From positions 1 to 64,000 of the forward strand of contig JASANG010002488.1 in the NCBI GenBank assembly GCA_030248215.1: DNA of 64,000 nucleotides, in the 5' to 3' direction. The DNA is from Enoplolaimus lenunculus (taxonomy: Eukaryota > Nematoda > Enoplea > Enoplida > Thoracostomopsidae). Of this stretch, positions 44,494-56,145 are shown one piece after another. A model generated the notes under the pieces. It saw nothing but the letters and a program-made list of their open reading frames with translations. It was not told where the DNA came from and made no database searches. Position numbers and translations under genes: made by a program. The stretch's first letter is position 1. Each line of letters starts with the position of its first letter.

Positions 44494-47400
44494 ATGAAAT
44501 TTGTCCTATTCGTCACCACGATCTCAACGCTGGTAGTTACAGTTTTGGCCGAATCTAAAACAAAGTGTAAGTATCACAAGTTCTTTCGTGTATGTTCTTG
44601 CAGAGTCGGTTCCACAAGTTCAAAAAAATATTTGTTTATATATACAAACATATATATGTATGTATAATATATATGTTTATTTATTTATTTATTTGTGTAT
44701 ATATAATATTTTTCAAGGATTCATATGGGCAATAAACTGAGCTTGCTATTCACCTGTTTTTGTTTCTTTTCGCTGTCTATTTTTCTACTTCAGTCTACTT
44801 TATATTCAATTTCAGCCCAGTTCAACAGCAATAAACCTGGCAAAAACATAACTCGACCTGCTGATCACCAAAAACACGCACAACTTAACCAGTTGATCCC
44901 CAAACCAAAAGTTTCATCTGGTCAATTCGCCACTCCAAAGTTGAGCAATTCATCTCAACTCGACTTCAAACGAGTGAACGCAACAAAATTGTGGACCAAA
45001 AACACCGCTAAATCTTCTAGTCAAATTAGATCTCGGCAAGCTTCCAAGATCAACGTAATCTACGAAGGTGATATATGTAATGTAAACAAATATCCGGTTG
45101 CAAGCGGAACACCTCAAATGTTTTATTTGTGCAAAAAGCCGACACATGATAAAGCGAATTGGCCTTGGTAAGGACGCTGTGGCGATTCCATGGGTAGGGA
45201 TGGATATGCATTCGTCCCATGGGCCGTACATTGTTGAAAATTTGGTCATGCGAATAGTTCAACTGAAGATTGATGTGTGATAAAATATGTCGCGAAGTCA
45301 TGAATTGAAAAAATTTGCACCTTCGGCTTAAATTTGTCACTCTTTAATTTTTAGTTCAATCTAAAGGTTCAGCAAATGTACAACAATCTGCTTGCAGATT
45401 TTGTTTTCACATAACAATCACGTTTCTGTTCTAGAAAAACAATGTAAACCAAGTAGATGCTGGAAAGTTGCCAAAATACGAATGCGGGGTATTCCAGCTT
45501 TAATTATATAGATTATAATGGTAACACCGGTGACACATCGGTGTGTCACCTAGCATCCTGGGAGTCGAGAACGATTACCCGACGGTCGCATCACTAAAAC
45601 CCGTCGTGCTAACGAATGCCAATACGTATAAAATTCAAGATTTAATATTTTCAGGCAAGAAATTGGTCTTTGGACAAAAATGAAATGCAAAAGCGGAAAA
45701 TGGTTTTCACCCGAGCATCGGTTGTGTAAAGCTGAAAAAACTGTTCGCCGAAGCCAAGAAAAGTTTTGTCGACTGCATCCGCACATGTGTGTTCATGGGG
45801 GCTACGCAGGGCCACCCTTGCACCATGGGAACTATGTGGTACGTCTGTGAACGATGCTTCGGTTAAAGCGCATGCTTACGGCCCGTAAAATAGCAAATGT
45901 GTATAAATTCTATCACCAGTTAACGATAGGTTTTAAACTGACGAAATGCTGCAGTTATACGAATAACAAAACATACACAGTAGTCTCGTAATCAAATGGA
46001 ACTTCGAATGTCAGCATTCGCTAGTTTCAAATATACAAGACCTATCGCTAACTGTTGATAAGTGTTACACTCACAACTCAGCATTCGGGCACAAGATTTA
46101 TTACTACTGGTTAGCACTGCTTCAATGCGCATTCACATTTCACAATAATCCAAGCTAGTCAATTGGCTGTACGCATTGCACAAATGTTAGCGAATTCACA
46201 ACAATCAGCATGAAAAATTTTCTTTTCACAGAACAATGACATTTCTGTTCTAAGAAAATAATGTAAACAAAGTAATGCTGAAAACTTGTCAAAAACACGT
46301 ATGTGTCGCGTTCCAGCTTTAAGTTTATAGATATTAAGATTTTCAAAAGCCATAGAAACTACTTCCGTTGTTTATCTTTTCGCTATTTTCCTAGTATTCG
46401 GTGTCATATAAAATACAAGTTTTGTGCATTATATCTATTTATTCTTACCATTTTCATTTATTTATTTTAACTATTAATTTATGTGAAACTACAAGCTTAA
46501 GAATTACTATTCGTAGCTGAAGGGCAACGTAAGCATTAATTATAAACTGAAAAATTGGTATTACAGTTCTAGCGTATCTGCATTTTCTTGCGTAAGCTTT
46601 GACTAAAAAGCAGAAATTTTTTGTGGACGTTTTTAGCTGCAATTTTTTCGAAATTAAGTTTGATCAGCAAAGGCTTTTCGACATTTAAAATTACAAAGTT
46701 TATACTTTAAGTAACTGCCTATTGTATACATTCATTCTGTGATTATTTGAAATTTTCAGTTTTTTGTCACAACTTTGCTAAATATTAGGTCCACGTTTAG
46801 AATTAGGCGCGGCCCTGTATAACCTGAGGGAGTCAGGAAGTTAAACTCGCTTCAACAGTTCAAAAATCCATGTATGCTGATTTAAGAAATTTCAAGCTCC
46901 TCTTAATAGTAGTAGTTGTACATTAAAAATTAAAATATAACTAAACTTTAATAATTACGAAGAGTTTGTTAAAATTAGTTTTAAACAACAACTGCATGTA
47001 CTTCTAAAAATAGCAACCTGTCGTTTGAAAACTTACGAAAAACATCAATAAGCAAGCGTCCATAGCCGTTGAGAATTTTCACATCGCGTACACAAATTAT
47101 TGTAAACGACTCATTACTACGGGCATAGTTAGGTTTTATGCTTAATTTTGAACTCGTGTTCAAAGTGTACAAATATCTACGCTATATTTTGTTTGATTTT
47201 GCAACTCTGCATGGCAATGTGGTGGGAGCACAACTAAACTGGATACTCATTAACATTTGTTAATTCAAAAATTTTTACAATCAATTTTAGCATCCGCAAA
47301 AAGAATGCTTGCATCCACCGTGTTATGTAAGTTTGACGACACTTCGTAGCACCGCTATTATATAACGCAACTTTAACTTGTTTGTGTGTTAGTTGCAATT

Positions 47401-50400
47401 AGGCTATGTTTTTATTTTGCAAACAGGTTTCATGTATATAACAGTTCTCAAATATGTCGATTTCTGTTAATAACTATTCTCGAAAAAATCTACAATTACC
47501 CGAATAAAAATTTGCACTGTAGTGACCCGAATAAAAGGGGGAACTGATATTTATTTGGCCTCTCCAGAGGGATCCCCCTTGTTATTCGGTTACGGACTGT
47601 TATTTATTTTCAACCAGCCCTCCACCACCCTTCCTTACTGATATATTTCCGGTATTGTAACTATCGGTTCAATTAAACGTTTTTTGCCTTGCGTCAAAAG
47701 CTTGAGCGATCATGCAAGGTTATACTTTGGAATGTTACTTTCAAACTTAAGTAGTACGCTTTAACGTTTAGACAAGTTTATTTGGTCCTCTTGTCATTTA
47801 CGCGCTATAATTACGAATAATTGACATTCATGGACACTAATTAGGGTTTATTGGGACTCAAAACGTGGACCCCTTCTTATTACTCCCCTCTTATTCAGGT
47901 CACTACAGTAACCAACTCAGGAGGGAGCTGTAGCGCTCAATTATCATGGCTTGTATTTTTAGACAAAAAAATTTTTTGAAAACACATACCTACAAAGTTA
48001 CGAACTATTGTGCAGGATTACCCCAAAATTGTAGGTAATCTGGGCTGGTAGCCAGAGAGAGGGGCAGAGGGACTCAGCTCTCCTGGAAATATTTTCTACA
48101 CCTCTTACAAAAAATTTCAATCTTGCTTGTATTAAGTCATCGGAAACCCTTGTATGCCCCTCCTAAAAATTTTTTAGCCCCCACTAGCAAGGTGAGCTGG
48201 CTACGGGCCTGAGATAATCACTGTCTGGTGTGATGCTAAGTAGTGTTCACAAACGATATTTACCCTGGTTTGGGTTCAGGTTAACGCTCCTCCGTATCCG
48301 GTAAACGTTGTGCCGAACAAAATTGTCAAAAATCCGCGAATTTGCGATGATAACATTGACAATTCGTACGGATCGTATACAGGCCCTTGCATCAATCGTT
48401 ACAGTACTCAAGTATGAATATCGTATATTTTCATCGAAATACCTGTATACAGCTGAATTACCAGATTGCGCTAGGATTTTCAAGATTAAGTTATATTTGA
48501 TAACATTTATCTTCGAAAAATGTTATTTTTTGGACACTGGAATAAACAGGGTTTGTACTCAAATTGGCGTTTATTGGTCGCAGTATTTATCCTTCTTTGG
48601 TACATTTGTAGAACAGAATTTTACATCAACGTCTTAAAAAATTGAAAAAGTTTATTTTATGCGGTTCAAATATTTTTTCTTCCAAAAAGGTTTACAAATT
48701 TATATTTAATAAAATTTCAACAATATATTAATAACAACTCTGCATACAGTATATACTAAAATTACAAAATATCCAGTCATGCCGATAGCCAGCTAACCTT
48801 ACTAGGGGAGTTAAAAAATTTTCAGAAAGGGTATACAAGGGATTCAATAACTTACAGGCAAAGTTGGAAATTCTCTAGGGTGGGAGGCCAAAATTTTTCT
48901 AGGAGAAGCTGAGCTGCCCTGGTCCCTCTCTGGCTACGCACCCGTATCTAGTTGTGTATTAATCAACGGCTTGATTTTTTGTTAGAGGGCAAAACAGGTA
49001 TCACTTGATGTTCATGTCATCACATAAATCCTCAATATTGAAAAACATGCGTCTAAGTTTGGAAAATGTTACTTTTTGCCTTGAAAGTTTTGAGGTAAAG
49101 TGCAATTCATGGTTCATGATGCATGATGTCCCTTGTTGGAAAGCTTAAATTTGTGCTTTATTTGAGCAAGTACCTATTCATATATTCTACACTGCACTTA
49201 AAATTATCAACTCGAGTTTTACTGGTGTATATTATGTAATTTATTGTACAGGATATCATAACACCCCTATATTGCTGGGTCGACGAGTTCCTTGTTATTT
49301 TGTGCATGAATGGCAGCCGTATGTGAAAGCAGGCGCCAAAATTGGCCCAAGACGCAATTGACCCGGCCGACCGGTTCATGGCTGGTGTACAACACTAGTA
49401 TATTTGCCACCATAATGCACTGTAAATTCCCGTTAGTTTATTAATCAACTCAGAGAGCGAAGTAGTCATTGTTGGTTGCTTCTGAGTTAAAACCAGTAAA
49501 CATTAACTCACTCTGAGTTGATTTGATTTAATTCCGGGTGAGTTAATCAATTAAGTCAGAATGAGTTCAATGAATTCAGAATTCTGAGTTCTGAAAGAGC
49601 TAATTCAGAGCTCAGACTTCTGAGTGTATTCAACTCATTCGGAGTTAAAATCAACTCACTGGAATTTACAGCGTGTTTTCATCGCAAATCGCTGGACTGT
49701 TTTCAATTCAATTATATTTAAAACGGTGTAAAACAGGCAACATTTAAATTCTGCCGATATTCTAAATCGTTCAATTTTATCTGTTAATATAAAAGTTAGG
49801 CAAGAAATAGTAACTTTGAAACGTTCCAAGAATATATGCGCCTGGTGAGACTGGTATACAAAAATAGTTGAAAATCTGCACAACTTTGCAAATATGCAAA
49901 TATGGCAACTGCTGACAAGACAAAATGTTACCCGCATATTGTATATTTCTTTGGTAAATAATTCTAGGTGCCATCGTATCCGGACGGCACGGCAGTTCAT
50001 CCGGCTGCTTCTGGATACGGTCCCGAAATTCACGGCGGCTATGACGGCGGCGGTGAGCATCATACGAGCTATGAGTATCGTGGAGATGGGCCCCCGACTG
50101 TTTATTCTCATTCAGATGTAAATTTTCTGTAGTTCACATGGCCCATGTATAGAACAGGGTCGGATCGTTTTCTGGAGGGGCTACAATAGAGTCTGTTTAA
50201 GCTTTAAACTACTTTTTGCATAGGCTTAGGCTTAGGTTTAGGCTTAAGCTTAGGCTTAGGAATAGGCTCATCCATACGCTTAGGCCTAGGCCTAGGCTTA
50301 GGCTTAGGCTTAGGCTTAGGAATATGCTTATACTACTGTTCTGGCCCTGTTCTATACATGGGCCGCTCACATGATAAAAAATTTCACCGGATGTCTTTCT

Positions 50401-53400
50401 TTTATGCCGCAGCAGTTTTTCACATTTCTCCAGGTATATTTTAAACTGATTCAGATTGTTTATAAGTTTCAGAAGTAACAATTTTGACGAAATATAGGGG
50501 GGGAGGGCGAAATAAGACGTTACCCTCTTCACACATAGAGTCGACTGCGAGCGTAATTTTACTACACAATGCACAGCTTATTGCTCTATACTGCTGGGGC
50601 AACATTTTATTTGTTGCAATTGAAATGCGTATAGAATAGAATTTTTTATTTTGATTTCAGAATTATGGAACCGATCCGTACGGCGCAGAGTACGCCGCAG
50701 GAGGAGGACATGCATCAGGTCCACTTGCTTATGAAACAGGAGGAATTGGAGGCTACGGTCCTGGTCCTGGCGGACCACATCATCCTGAATCGAGTTATGT
50801 AAGTTAACTCTATCATGTTTGAGTTGCTTGCCATGTTATACAGTGATTAAATATTAATCATGTCTGCACACTCGAACGTTTCATAGTTTCAAGCCTTAAG
50901 ACAAACTGAAAAAGTGGGATATTTCAGGGTGCACCACCTCCGCCGCCGCCACCGCCTTATCCGATTGGCCACGAGAAGCCATATTGCGAGCAACCGCCGT
51001 GCCAAAACTATTGTGGTCCTAATAACAAAAATTGTCCACAGCCAGTGATCGCTAAACCATGTCCACACGGTTAGTTGTCATGTAATTAATCCTGGTTCAT
51101 TTTCAGTAAATTATCTAAATTACAAGCTGTCTGAAAATTAATTAACTTTTATCAATTAACAGAAAGATATATAAAGATATATATGAAGATATATATACAT
51201 ATATGTGCATGTATATATAAACATATGAGTGTACATGTTTGCATTAAACTTCCTGCTGTGATATGCTCACGAATATGCCAAACGTGGCCAATGTTACTTT
51301 TAGGGTCGTAACTCTAGATTAAGCATATGCCAAAGCCAAGCCTAAACGGGAAATAAGTGTTAATCCTAAGCCTAATCCTATTAAGCAAGAATAGTTTAAG
51401 ATCTACTCTATTGCAGTCCTGCGAGAAATCGGAATGGAACTAAAAGTAACAAGTGCGCGAATGATGGTGATAGGCAGGGTGTAAACCGATAGTGAAAATA
51501 ACGGAATCGGAAACGGATAGTGATCAAAACAACGGAACTAATTCCAACAAGAATTGTTTAAGATCTAATCCTACTCTATTATGGGCCCCAATGGTGATGA
51601 TAGGCTCGACGTAAACGGATAGTAAAGATTACGGAAACGAAAACGGTGTAATTTTTATTTCATTTCGAACAATTGCATATAAACGTGATTTACAACTAAA
51701 TTTTGAGCATAAAAATACCAGAATTCCCAGTATTTCGATAACGGGAACGTAAACGAATTCCGATTTTTAACGAAAACGGATATCCGGTTACACTCCGGTG
51801 ATAGGAGTTCATCACTGCTTACAGCAGCAGAATATTTAAACAAACGGCAGGGTGCAACCGGAGGCAAAAAGAATTGGAGCCGGACGTCAGCAAATTTTGC
51901 CACAGCCGGAGGTAAAAGAAAATTAAGTTATAAAAATGATGTTCAGTTTGTTAAATATAACAATAATCGGTCAAGTGTTGTCAAAGATCTATTTTTAAGC
52001 TCATTTTTGAGAAATATCAGCAATTAAAATATTCAAAATTGCTCTCAAGTTGCAAACAAACTCAGTGAGCTGCACAAGTTTTATAAAATTACGAAAAAAT
52101 TTTACTACCGAAATTGACGAAACCTCCGGCAATAATTCGATCCGAGCCAGCCGGAGCCAGAGGTCGATTTACCGGCGGAGCCAGAGCCATCCTTAGCCTT
52201 GAAACCGTTAATGTTAGGAAAAGGATATACTGTAGTTACCCAAATAAGAGGAGGGGACTGATATTTATTTCTCCAGAGGGTACTCCGCTTGCTATTCGGT
52301 TACGGACTGTTATTTATTTTAACCCACGCTCCGCCGCCCTTCGTTACTGATATATATCCGGTACTGCAATTATCCGTTGAATCAAACGTTTATTTGTCTT
52401 GTGTCAATCGCTTGACCGATAATACAAGGTTATATTTAGGAATGTACTTTCAAAATTTACGTACGCTTTACAGTTTCGAACTAAAATATTTGGTCCTGGA
52501 GGGTTAATTGACATTTATGGACTCCGCTTACGGACTCTTATTAGGGATATGGACTCCTATGGATTCGGACTCAAAATGGGGACCCCCTCTTATTCGGGTC
52601 AATACAGTATCAAGAGCAGAAAATTTTGTTATCACTATTTATGGCCAATCTGAAGAACAGGGGCGAAACAGTATTATAAGCATATTCCTAAGCCTAAGCC
52701 TAAGCGTAAGAATGAGTTTATTCCTAAGCCTAAGCTTAAGTCTAAGCATAATCCAAGCAGAAAAAAACAGGCTAAAAGCTTAAGCTTCCTCTATTCTAGT
52801 CCCACAGAAAAACGTTCCGCCTCTGATCTATACATGAGCCCTATTTATTAACGTTGCAGCTGAATCATACGGCGGGCATGGAGGTCACTCCGGTGCGTTA
52901 TGCAGTTGGATGCTTGATCCATTGATACCTGTTGATGGGTATCCGGACGGATTTTTGCAATGTGTTCCAAAACATTATGGGTGAGTTTGCATCAGCGGTG
53001 GAACTGGCCACTGTCCAGCGGGACAGCCGGTCAGATATGCGGTCCGGCGTTTTTTGGCCGGGTAATTCAGCTACTTTGAAATGACTTTTTATCTCAGTTT
53101 ACCACGTGATACCATTGCTTGCAATAAAATTGCATTTTTATTATGGATGCACGCTGTATAGGTGATTTTGGCAAATTTTAAAACAAGAAAATGTAATAGT
53201 AAACATCGTTTCTTCCGAACGTTGTTTCATAATGCGGATTTTTTTCGGGAACTGCAGCTTCACAACACCCTCCCTTACTCGTATTTTTATGAATTTTAGG
53301 CAATATTGTGGATATTGGATCAAGCGGCCGTGTGCAAAAGGAACACAATTTCATCCAAAACTACAAGTTTGCGTTCATTACGAACGTATGTTAAGTTTTA

Positions 53401-54807
53401 AAAATCTTTCACTTATTGCAATTCGGACAGCTACAAACTTTACACAATCAGGATAGGAACGGAATTGCGCTTCCGGTAGGAAAATCTGGTATTTTCCTGT
53501 ATCCCGTTCTGGTATTTAATCCGGTACTGCGAAACCTGGCATAACCTAAACTTAACGTTTTGAATGTATATCAATTACTAAATTTTTAATTGTGTCATAC
53601 TTTATGCTAAAAATTAACTAAATCGAACACTTGCAAACAAAGAATAAAGCGGAAGACTTCTCGTCTGTTAAAAGTGGAAGTCCGATATACAAAAAATAGC
53701 AAGAATATTTGAATTGTATACCTTTTAATAAACAGGTAATTTATTGCTTTACTAACGAATTTTACGGTATTATAACAGGTATTTTTTACTTTCCAGCTCC
53801 GGTATTATAAAAATTCGAATTGCACCCTGAATATATTCTTGTATTTTATGCACAAGAAATTCGATATTCAGTTTGGCAATGGATAGAACTCAGCTTCCAA
53901 CTTAAGGTCCGCCTACGGTTCCGGCAGCAAATCGACCCCTGTGTGGATTCGGTAGAATTTCTGCTGGAAGTTGTGGCAATTTCGGTTCTGAAACTTTCCA
54001 GTTTTACAAAAATTTTATCGTTCGGCAAGTTTGGTTTTAATTAATAGAACAATTTCGAGGAAAACATTGTCGGAAATTTTTAAAAATTGCTGAAGCCAAA
54101 ATTTTTGGCAACATTTGACAGGTATTTACTAAAACGAGCACATTATTATTTCAACTTAATTTCGTTTCACCACTGGCTTCAACAAATTTTGTCGACCTCC
54201 GGATCCGGTATTTGTAGGTACCTCCGGATACACAATAACACATAACAAAGTTTTAATATTCAGCTAAAACAACTGACAATTTTGTATATTTTCAGATCAT
54301 GGTCATTATGGCTTGGGTGATGCGGGGTATTCAGACCTGCACCACGGTCACGGCCACGGCTACGCAGTGGCATCTGGAGGCGGCCCGAAATACGGCCCTG
54401 CCTTAGTTCCAGACTACGGCACGTCAGGAGGTGTAAACAGTCACTGCCGAGCGCCTATAGGACCTTGCAGCGCTCACGGTGAATGCCCAGGGCACGCGTT
54501 ATGCATCAAACCGTACAACATTTGCTGCAGATCATCATACAACACTGGCGATTCTGATACTTCTGGCCATCTGCACAACGCCCAGGGTCAGTCAGGCTAT
54601 TTTCCAGATACTGGAGGACCTTATAACGGCGGATACCGCGCAAAAACGACTACACTACGAAAACACGCCACAAAATTACGGCCAAAACACGCTAAAGATA
54701 ACAAAATTGCTGCAGTTTCTAGCAAAGCATCGGTCTCCAGCGGTACGAAAACTACAAAACATCGTCGTGCAACAAGTGAAATGGGTGAAAAAAGTTCGAA
54801 ACCTTAA
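44494..54807 (+). CDS. Secreted Gly/His/Pro-rich protein with two chitin-binding type-2-like domains
   Basis: Eleven exons join in phase: 44494-44566, 44816-45167, 45655-45838, 47291-47326, 48280-48300, 49968-50117, 50661-50798, 50928-51069, 52860-52980, 53300-53385 and 54296-54807, giving 604 aa. Residues 1-20 form a signal peptide (MKFVLFVTTISTLVVTVLAE). Residues 112-166 fit peritrophin-type chitin binding (Cys 112, 130, 153 and 166, with WTKMKCKSGKWFSPEHRLC). Residues 380-430 are a second one (Cys 380, 400, 409, 417 and 430, with AKGTQFHPKLQVC). Between them is a Gly/Tyr/His/Pro-rich stretch with eight prolines in a row. A short Cys-rich module at 485-512 (SAHGECPGHALC..ICC, EB- or WAP-like) precedes a basic Lys/Thr/Ser tail. 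Such proteins usually sit in chitinous matrices such as eggshell, pharyngeal cuticle or lining. The 36-bp and 21-bp micro-exons have good splice sites but need transcript support. Confidence 0.85.
44725..44815 (+). other. Alternative in-frame start with a second signal peptide
   Basis: An ATG at 44725, inside intron 1 of the chitin-binding gene, opens a frame that runs without a stop into exon 2 in the same frame. It encodes a clear hydrophobic signal peptide (FFSLSIFLLQSTLYSISA core). Used with an internal promoter or with intron 1 retained, it would give the same mature protein behind a different leader. Confidence 0.55.
45893..46092. mobile_element. Long inverted-repeat MITE (ATTCTCAAATG family), second copy
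   Basis: CTATCACCAGTTAACGATAGG on the left is mirrored by CCTATCGCTAACTGTTGATA on the right, with ACACTCACAACTC beyond. Diverged from 20020-20232. Confidence 0.55.
47517..47908. mobile_element. Mariner-type MITE copy 10
   Basis: Ends CTGTAGTGACCCGAATAAA and ..TTCAGGTCACTACAG. TA follows on the right; CA precedes on the left, so the left TA has mutated. 392 bp, between the two micro-exons of the chitin-binding gene. Confidence 0.8.
48040..48212. mobile_element. GTAGCCA-ended MITE copy 3
   Basis: Left GGTAGCCAGAGAGAGG, right GAGCTGGCTACGGGCC, 67 bp upstream of the VNAPPYP micro-exon. Confidence 0.7.
48783..48946. mobile_element. GTAGCCA-ended MITE copy 4, inverted
   Basis: It reads in the opposite orientation: GATAGCCAGCTAACCTTACT at the left and CTCTCTGGCTACGC at the right. 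Confidence 0.7.
49418..49675. mobile_element. CACTGTAAATTC MITE, long copy
   Basis: Left CACTGTAAATTCCCG, right TGGAATTTACAGCGTG, filled with repeated GAGTTGATT/AACTCA strings in both orientations. Confidence 0.65.
50140..50364. mobile_element. TTAGGC-bearing hAT-type MITE, 7/8-bp duplication
   Basis: Ends GGCCCATGTATAGAACAGGG and exact complement; flanks GTTCACAT (50132-50139) and GCTCACAT (50365-50372). It has two long TTAGGC blocks around CATCCATACGC. It lies 22 bp after the donor of the exon ending at 50117 in the chitin-binding gene and is probably among the youngest copies. Confidence 0.9.
51286..51457. mobile_element. TTAGGC-bearing hAT-type MITE, degenerate
   Basis: Left GGCCAATGTTACTTTTAGG, right AACTAAAAGTAACAAGTG; CCTAAG blocks decayed. 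Confidence 0.65.
51475..51797. mobile_element. CAGGGTG-ended hAT-type MITE, exact 8-bp duplication
   Basis: Left CAGGGTGTAAACCGATAG, right GGATATCCGGTTACACTCCG, flanked by GTGATAGG on both sides (51467-51474 and 51798-51805). The interior is rich in AACGGAA/AACGGAT. Confidence 0.8.
51848..52190. mobile_element. CAGGGTG-ended hAT-type MITE, right end unclear
   Basis: Left CAGGGTGCAACCGGAGGC. The interior and right part have GCCGGAG and AGCCAGAG repeats. The right terminus does not match the expected CACCCTG. Confidence 0.55.
52230..52607. mobile_element. Mariner-type MITE copy 11
   Basis: Left CTGTAGTTACCCAAATAAG, right ..TTCGGGTCAATACAG, flanked by TA; 378 bp, shortened by an internal deletion before CTCCGCTTACGG. 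Confidence 0.85.
52643..52840. mobile_element. TTAGGC-bearing hAT-type MITE, exact 8-bp duplication
   Basis: Left GGCCAATCTGAAGAACAGGG, right CTCTGATCTATACATGAGCC, flanked by CTATTTAT on both sides (52635-52642 and 52841-52848). It ends 19 bp before the next exon (52860), so the intron's polypyrimidine region is element-adjacent. Confidence 0.85.
53449..53829. mobile_element. CAGG..CACCCTG hAT-type MITE
   Basis: Left CAGGATAGGAACGGAATTG, right AATTCGAATTGCACCCTG, with CCGGTATT repeats inside. It lies in the last intron of the chitin-binding gene. A related GGATCCGGTATT patch lies near 54198-54235. Confidence 0.65.
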
Positions 54808-55522
54808 CTGAAACGATTAAAGCTTTAAAATGTTAGTTTCATCGGCGAAGTATAAGCATTTAGCGGTAATAGTAGGTTTGTAATCAGCACCACCGATCCC
54901 CGCGATTAGAGACGTTTGGGCGTTTTATATAGAGGACAATCTCAATTCTAAAAAATCCACTGCTTCCAGAAGATTAAACAAATTTAGCATTTTAAGAGAA
55001 TTTAGAGTCAAGTTCTTTATGCTGGATTCCGAGATGTGAGTTTTTGGACTTCGGGATATGGCAGGGTGAAGGCAACTGCTTATTAGGCCACCTGTGTCGA
55101 TCCCTCAGCCCCCATACGATCAAATTAGGCCCCCACGTGATTCACCTGCTCCTTATGTTTCACCGAGAACACGTACCGTCTACTGGGACCCTACTATTGT
55201 TTACAAATGATACGGTGGCGCATAACGTTACATTTGAAATGATGCATCCAAGATAAAAGTCTACACTTAATTCAAAGCACATACCTTAAGCCTAAACCTA
55301 TGCTCAGGGTCTTACGTATACACGTTTAGGAGGTTGTGCCGATGTTTGCAACCTGACATGTGATGTATTTTTGTTTTTTTTGTTGCTGCGCTTGTTATCT
55401 TCTTTAACTTTTACTGGAAAATATTCACAAGCATTTATATATAATATTCGTAAATCCAACCATAACAGAAAATTATGCATAACAGAAACGGAGTAATCAA
55501 ACATGCTGAGAATACGAGTTAA

Positions 55523-55780
55523 CCCTTTCACTCATAGAGTATACTATGAGCAAGTAAATATGTACAATCAGAGCAATACACACACTGAGCAGTGTAACAT
55601 TTATAGCATATATCCGTAGTGCAAAATCTCCACAAGAAGTGAGAGCCTACTCGGGCTCGAGCGTCAAGCTCCTATAGCTTAGTGGTCATCGTAAACGCCT
55701 CCCACCCGTGCGACTGGGGATCGAATCTTACCTTGAAATTACATCTTATATGAAATTGAAAATATTCATGTAAGGAAGGG
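55523..55780 (+). mobile_element. piggyBac-type MITE with tRNA-like core
   Basis: Flanked by TTAA (55519-55522 and 55781-55784), with ends CCCTTTCACTC and ..AAGGAAGGG. The core at about 55668-55740 has an exact A-box TAGCTTAGTGG and a B-box-like GGGATCGAATCTT about 35 bp later, the layout of a tRNA or Pol III SINE promoter. The second copy at 37824-38073 shows this is one unit and not a chance neighbour. Confidence 0.7.
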
Positions 55781-56145
55781 TTAATGAAAATTTTTTACTT
55801 ATAGTATCTATAATGAAGAAATATTTACTTAGTATCTTTAAATGTAAATCTATTTTATGAACTTTTGGCGCTACGCGTGACTTCCCCACACGTTACCTAA
55901 ACCTGGTATGAAGTTCATTCCTATAGAACCTCTCAACGTAGACATCAGAGTAAAACTAATCTTTATAGCCAGCGTTGAAATTGAAAATATTCATGTGAGA
56001 AAGGGTTAAATGTAAATAAATCTATTTTATAAACTTTTGGCGCTACGCGTGACTTCCCCACACGTTACCTAAATCTGACATGAAGTTCATTCCTATTGAA
56101 CTTCTCAACGTAGACATTAAAGTAAAACTAATCTTTATAGCCAGG
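55753..56145 (+). repeat. Tandem duplication covering the right end of the piggyBac-type MITE
   Basis: AAATTGAAAATATTCATGT plus an AAGGGTTAA end occurs at 55753-55784 and again at 55978-56009. Each is followed by the same 130-bp sequence with GCGCTACGCGTGACTTCCCC, at about 55838-55971 and 56007-56144. Confidence 0.7.

Noticed and set aside
49258-49325. Possible exon in the chitin-binding gene (good acceptor at 49257, GTATGT donor)
   Set aside because: No frame joins both neighbours in phase without a stop.
15288-52840. Reading TTAGGC arrays as a chromosome end
   Set aside because: The arrays are short, split in two, bounded by transposon ends and target duplications, and lie among genes.
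54479-54811. A 110-codon frame overlapping the last chitin-binding exon
   Set aside because: Shadow frame of a well-supported exon whose phase matches upstream exons.
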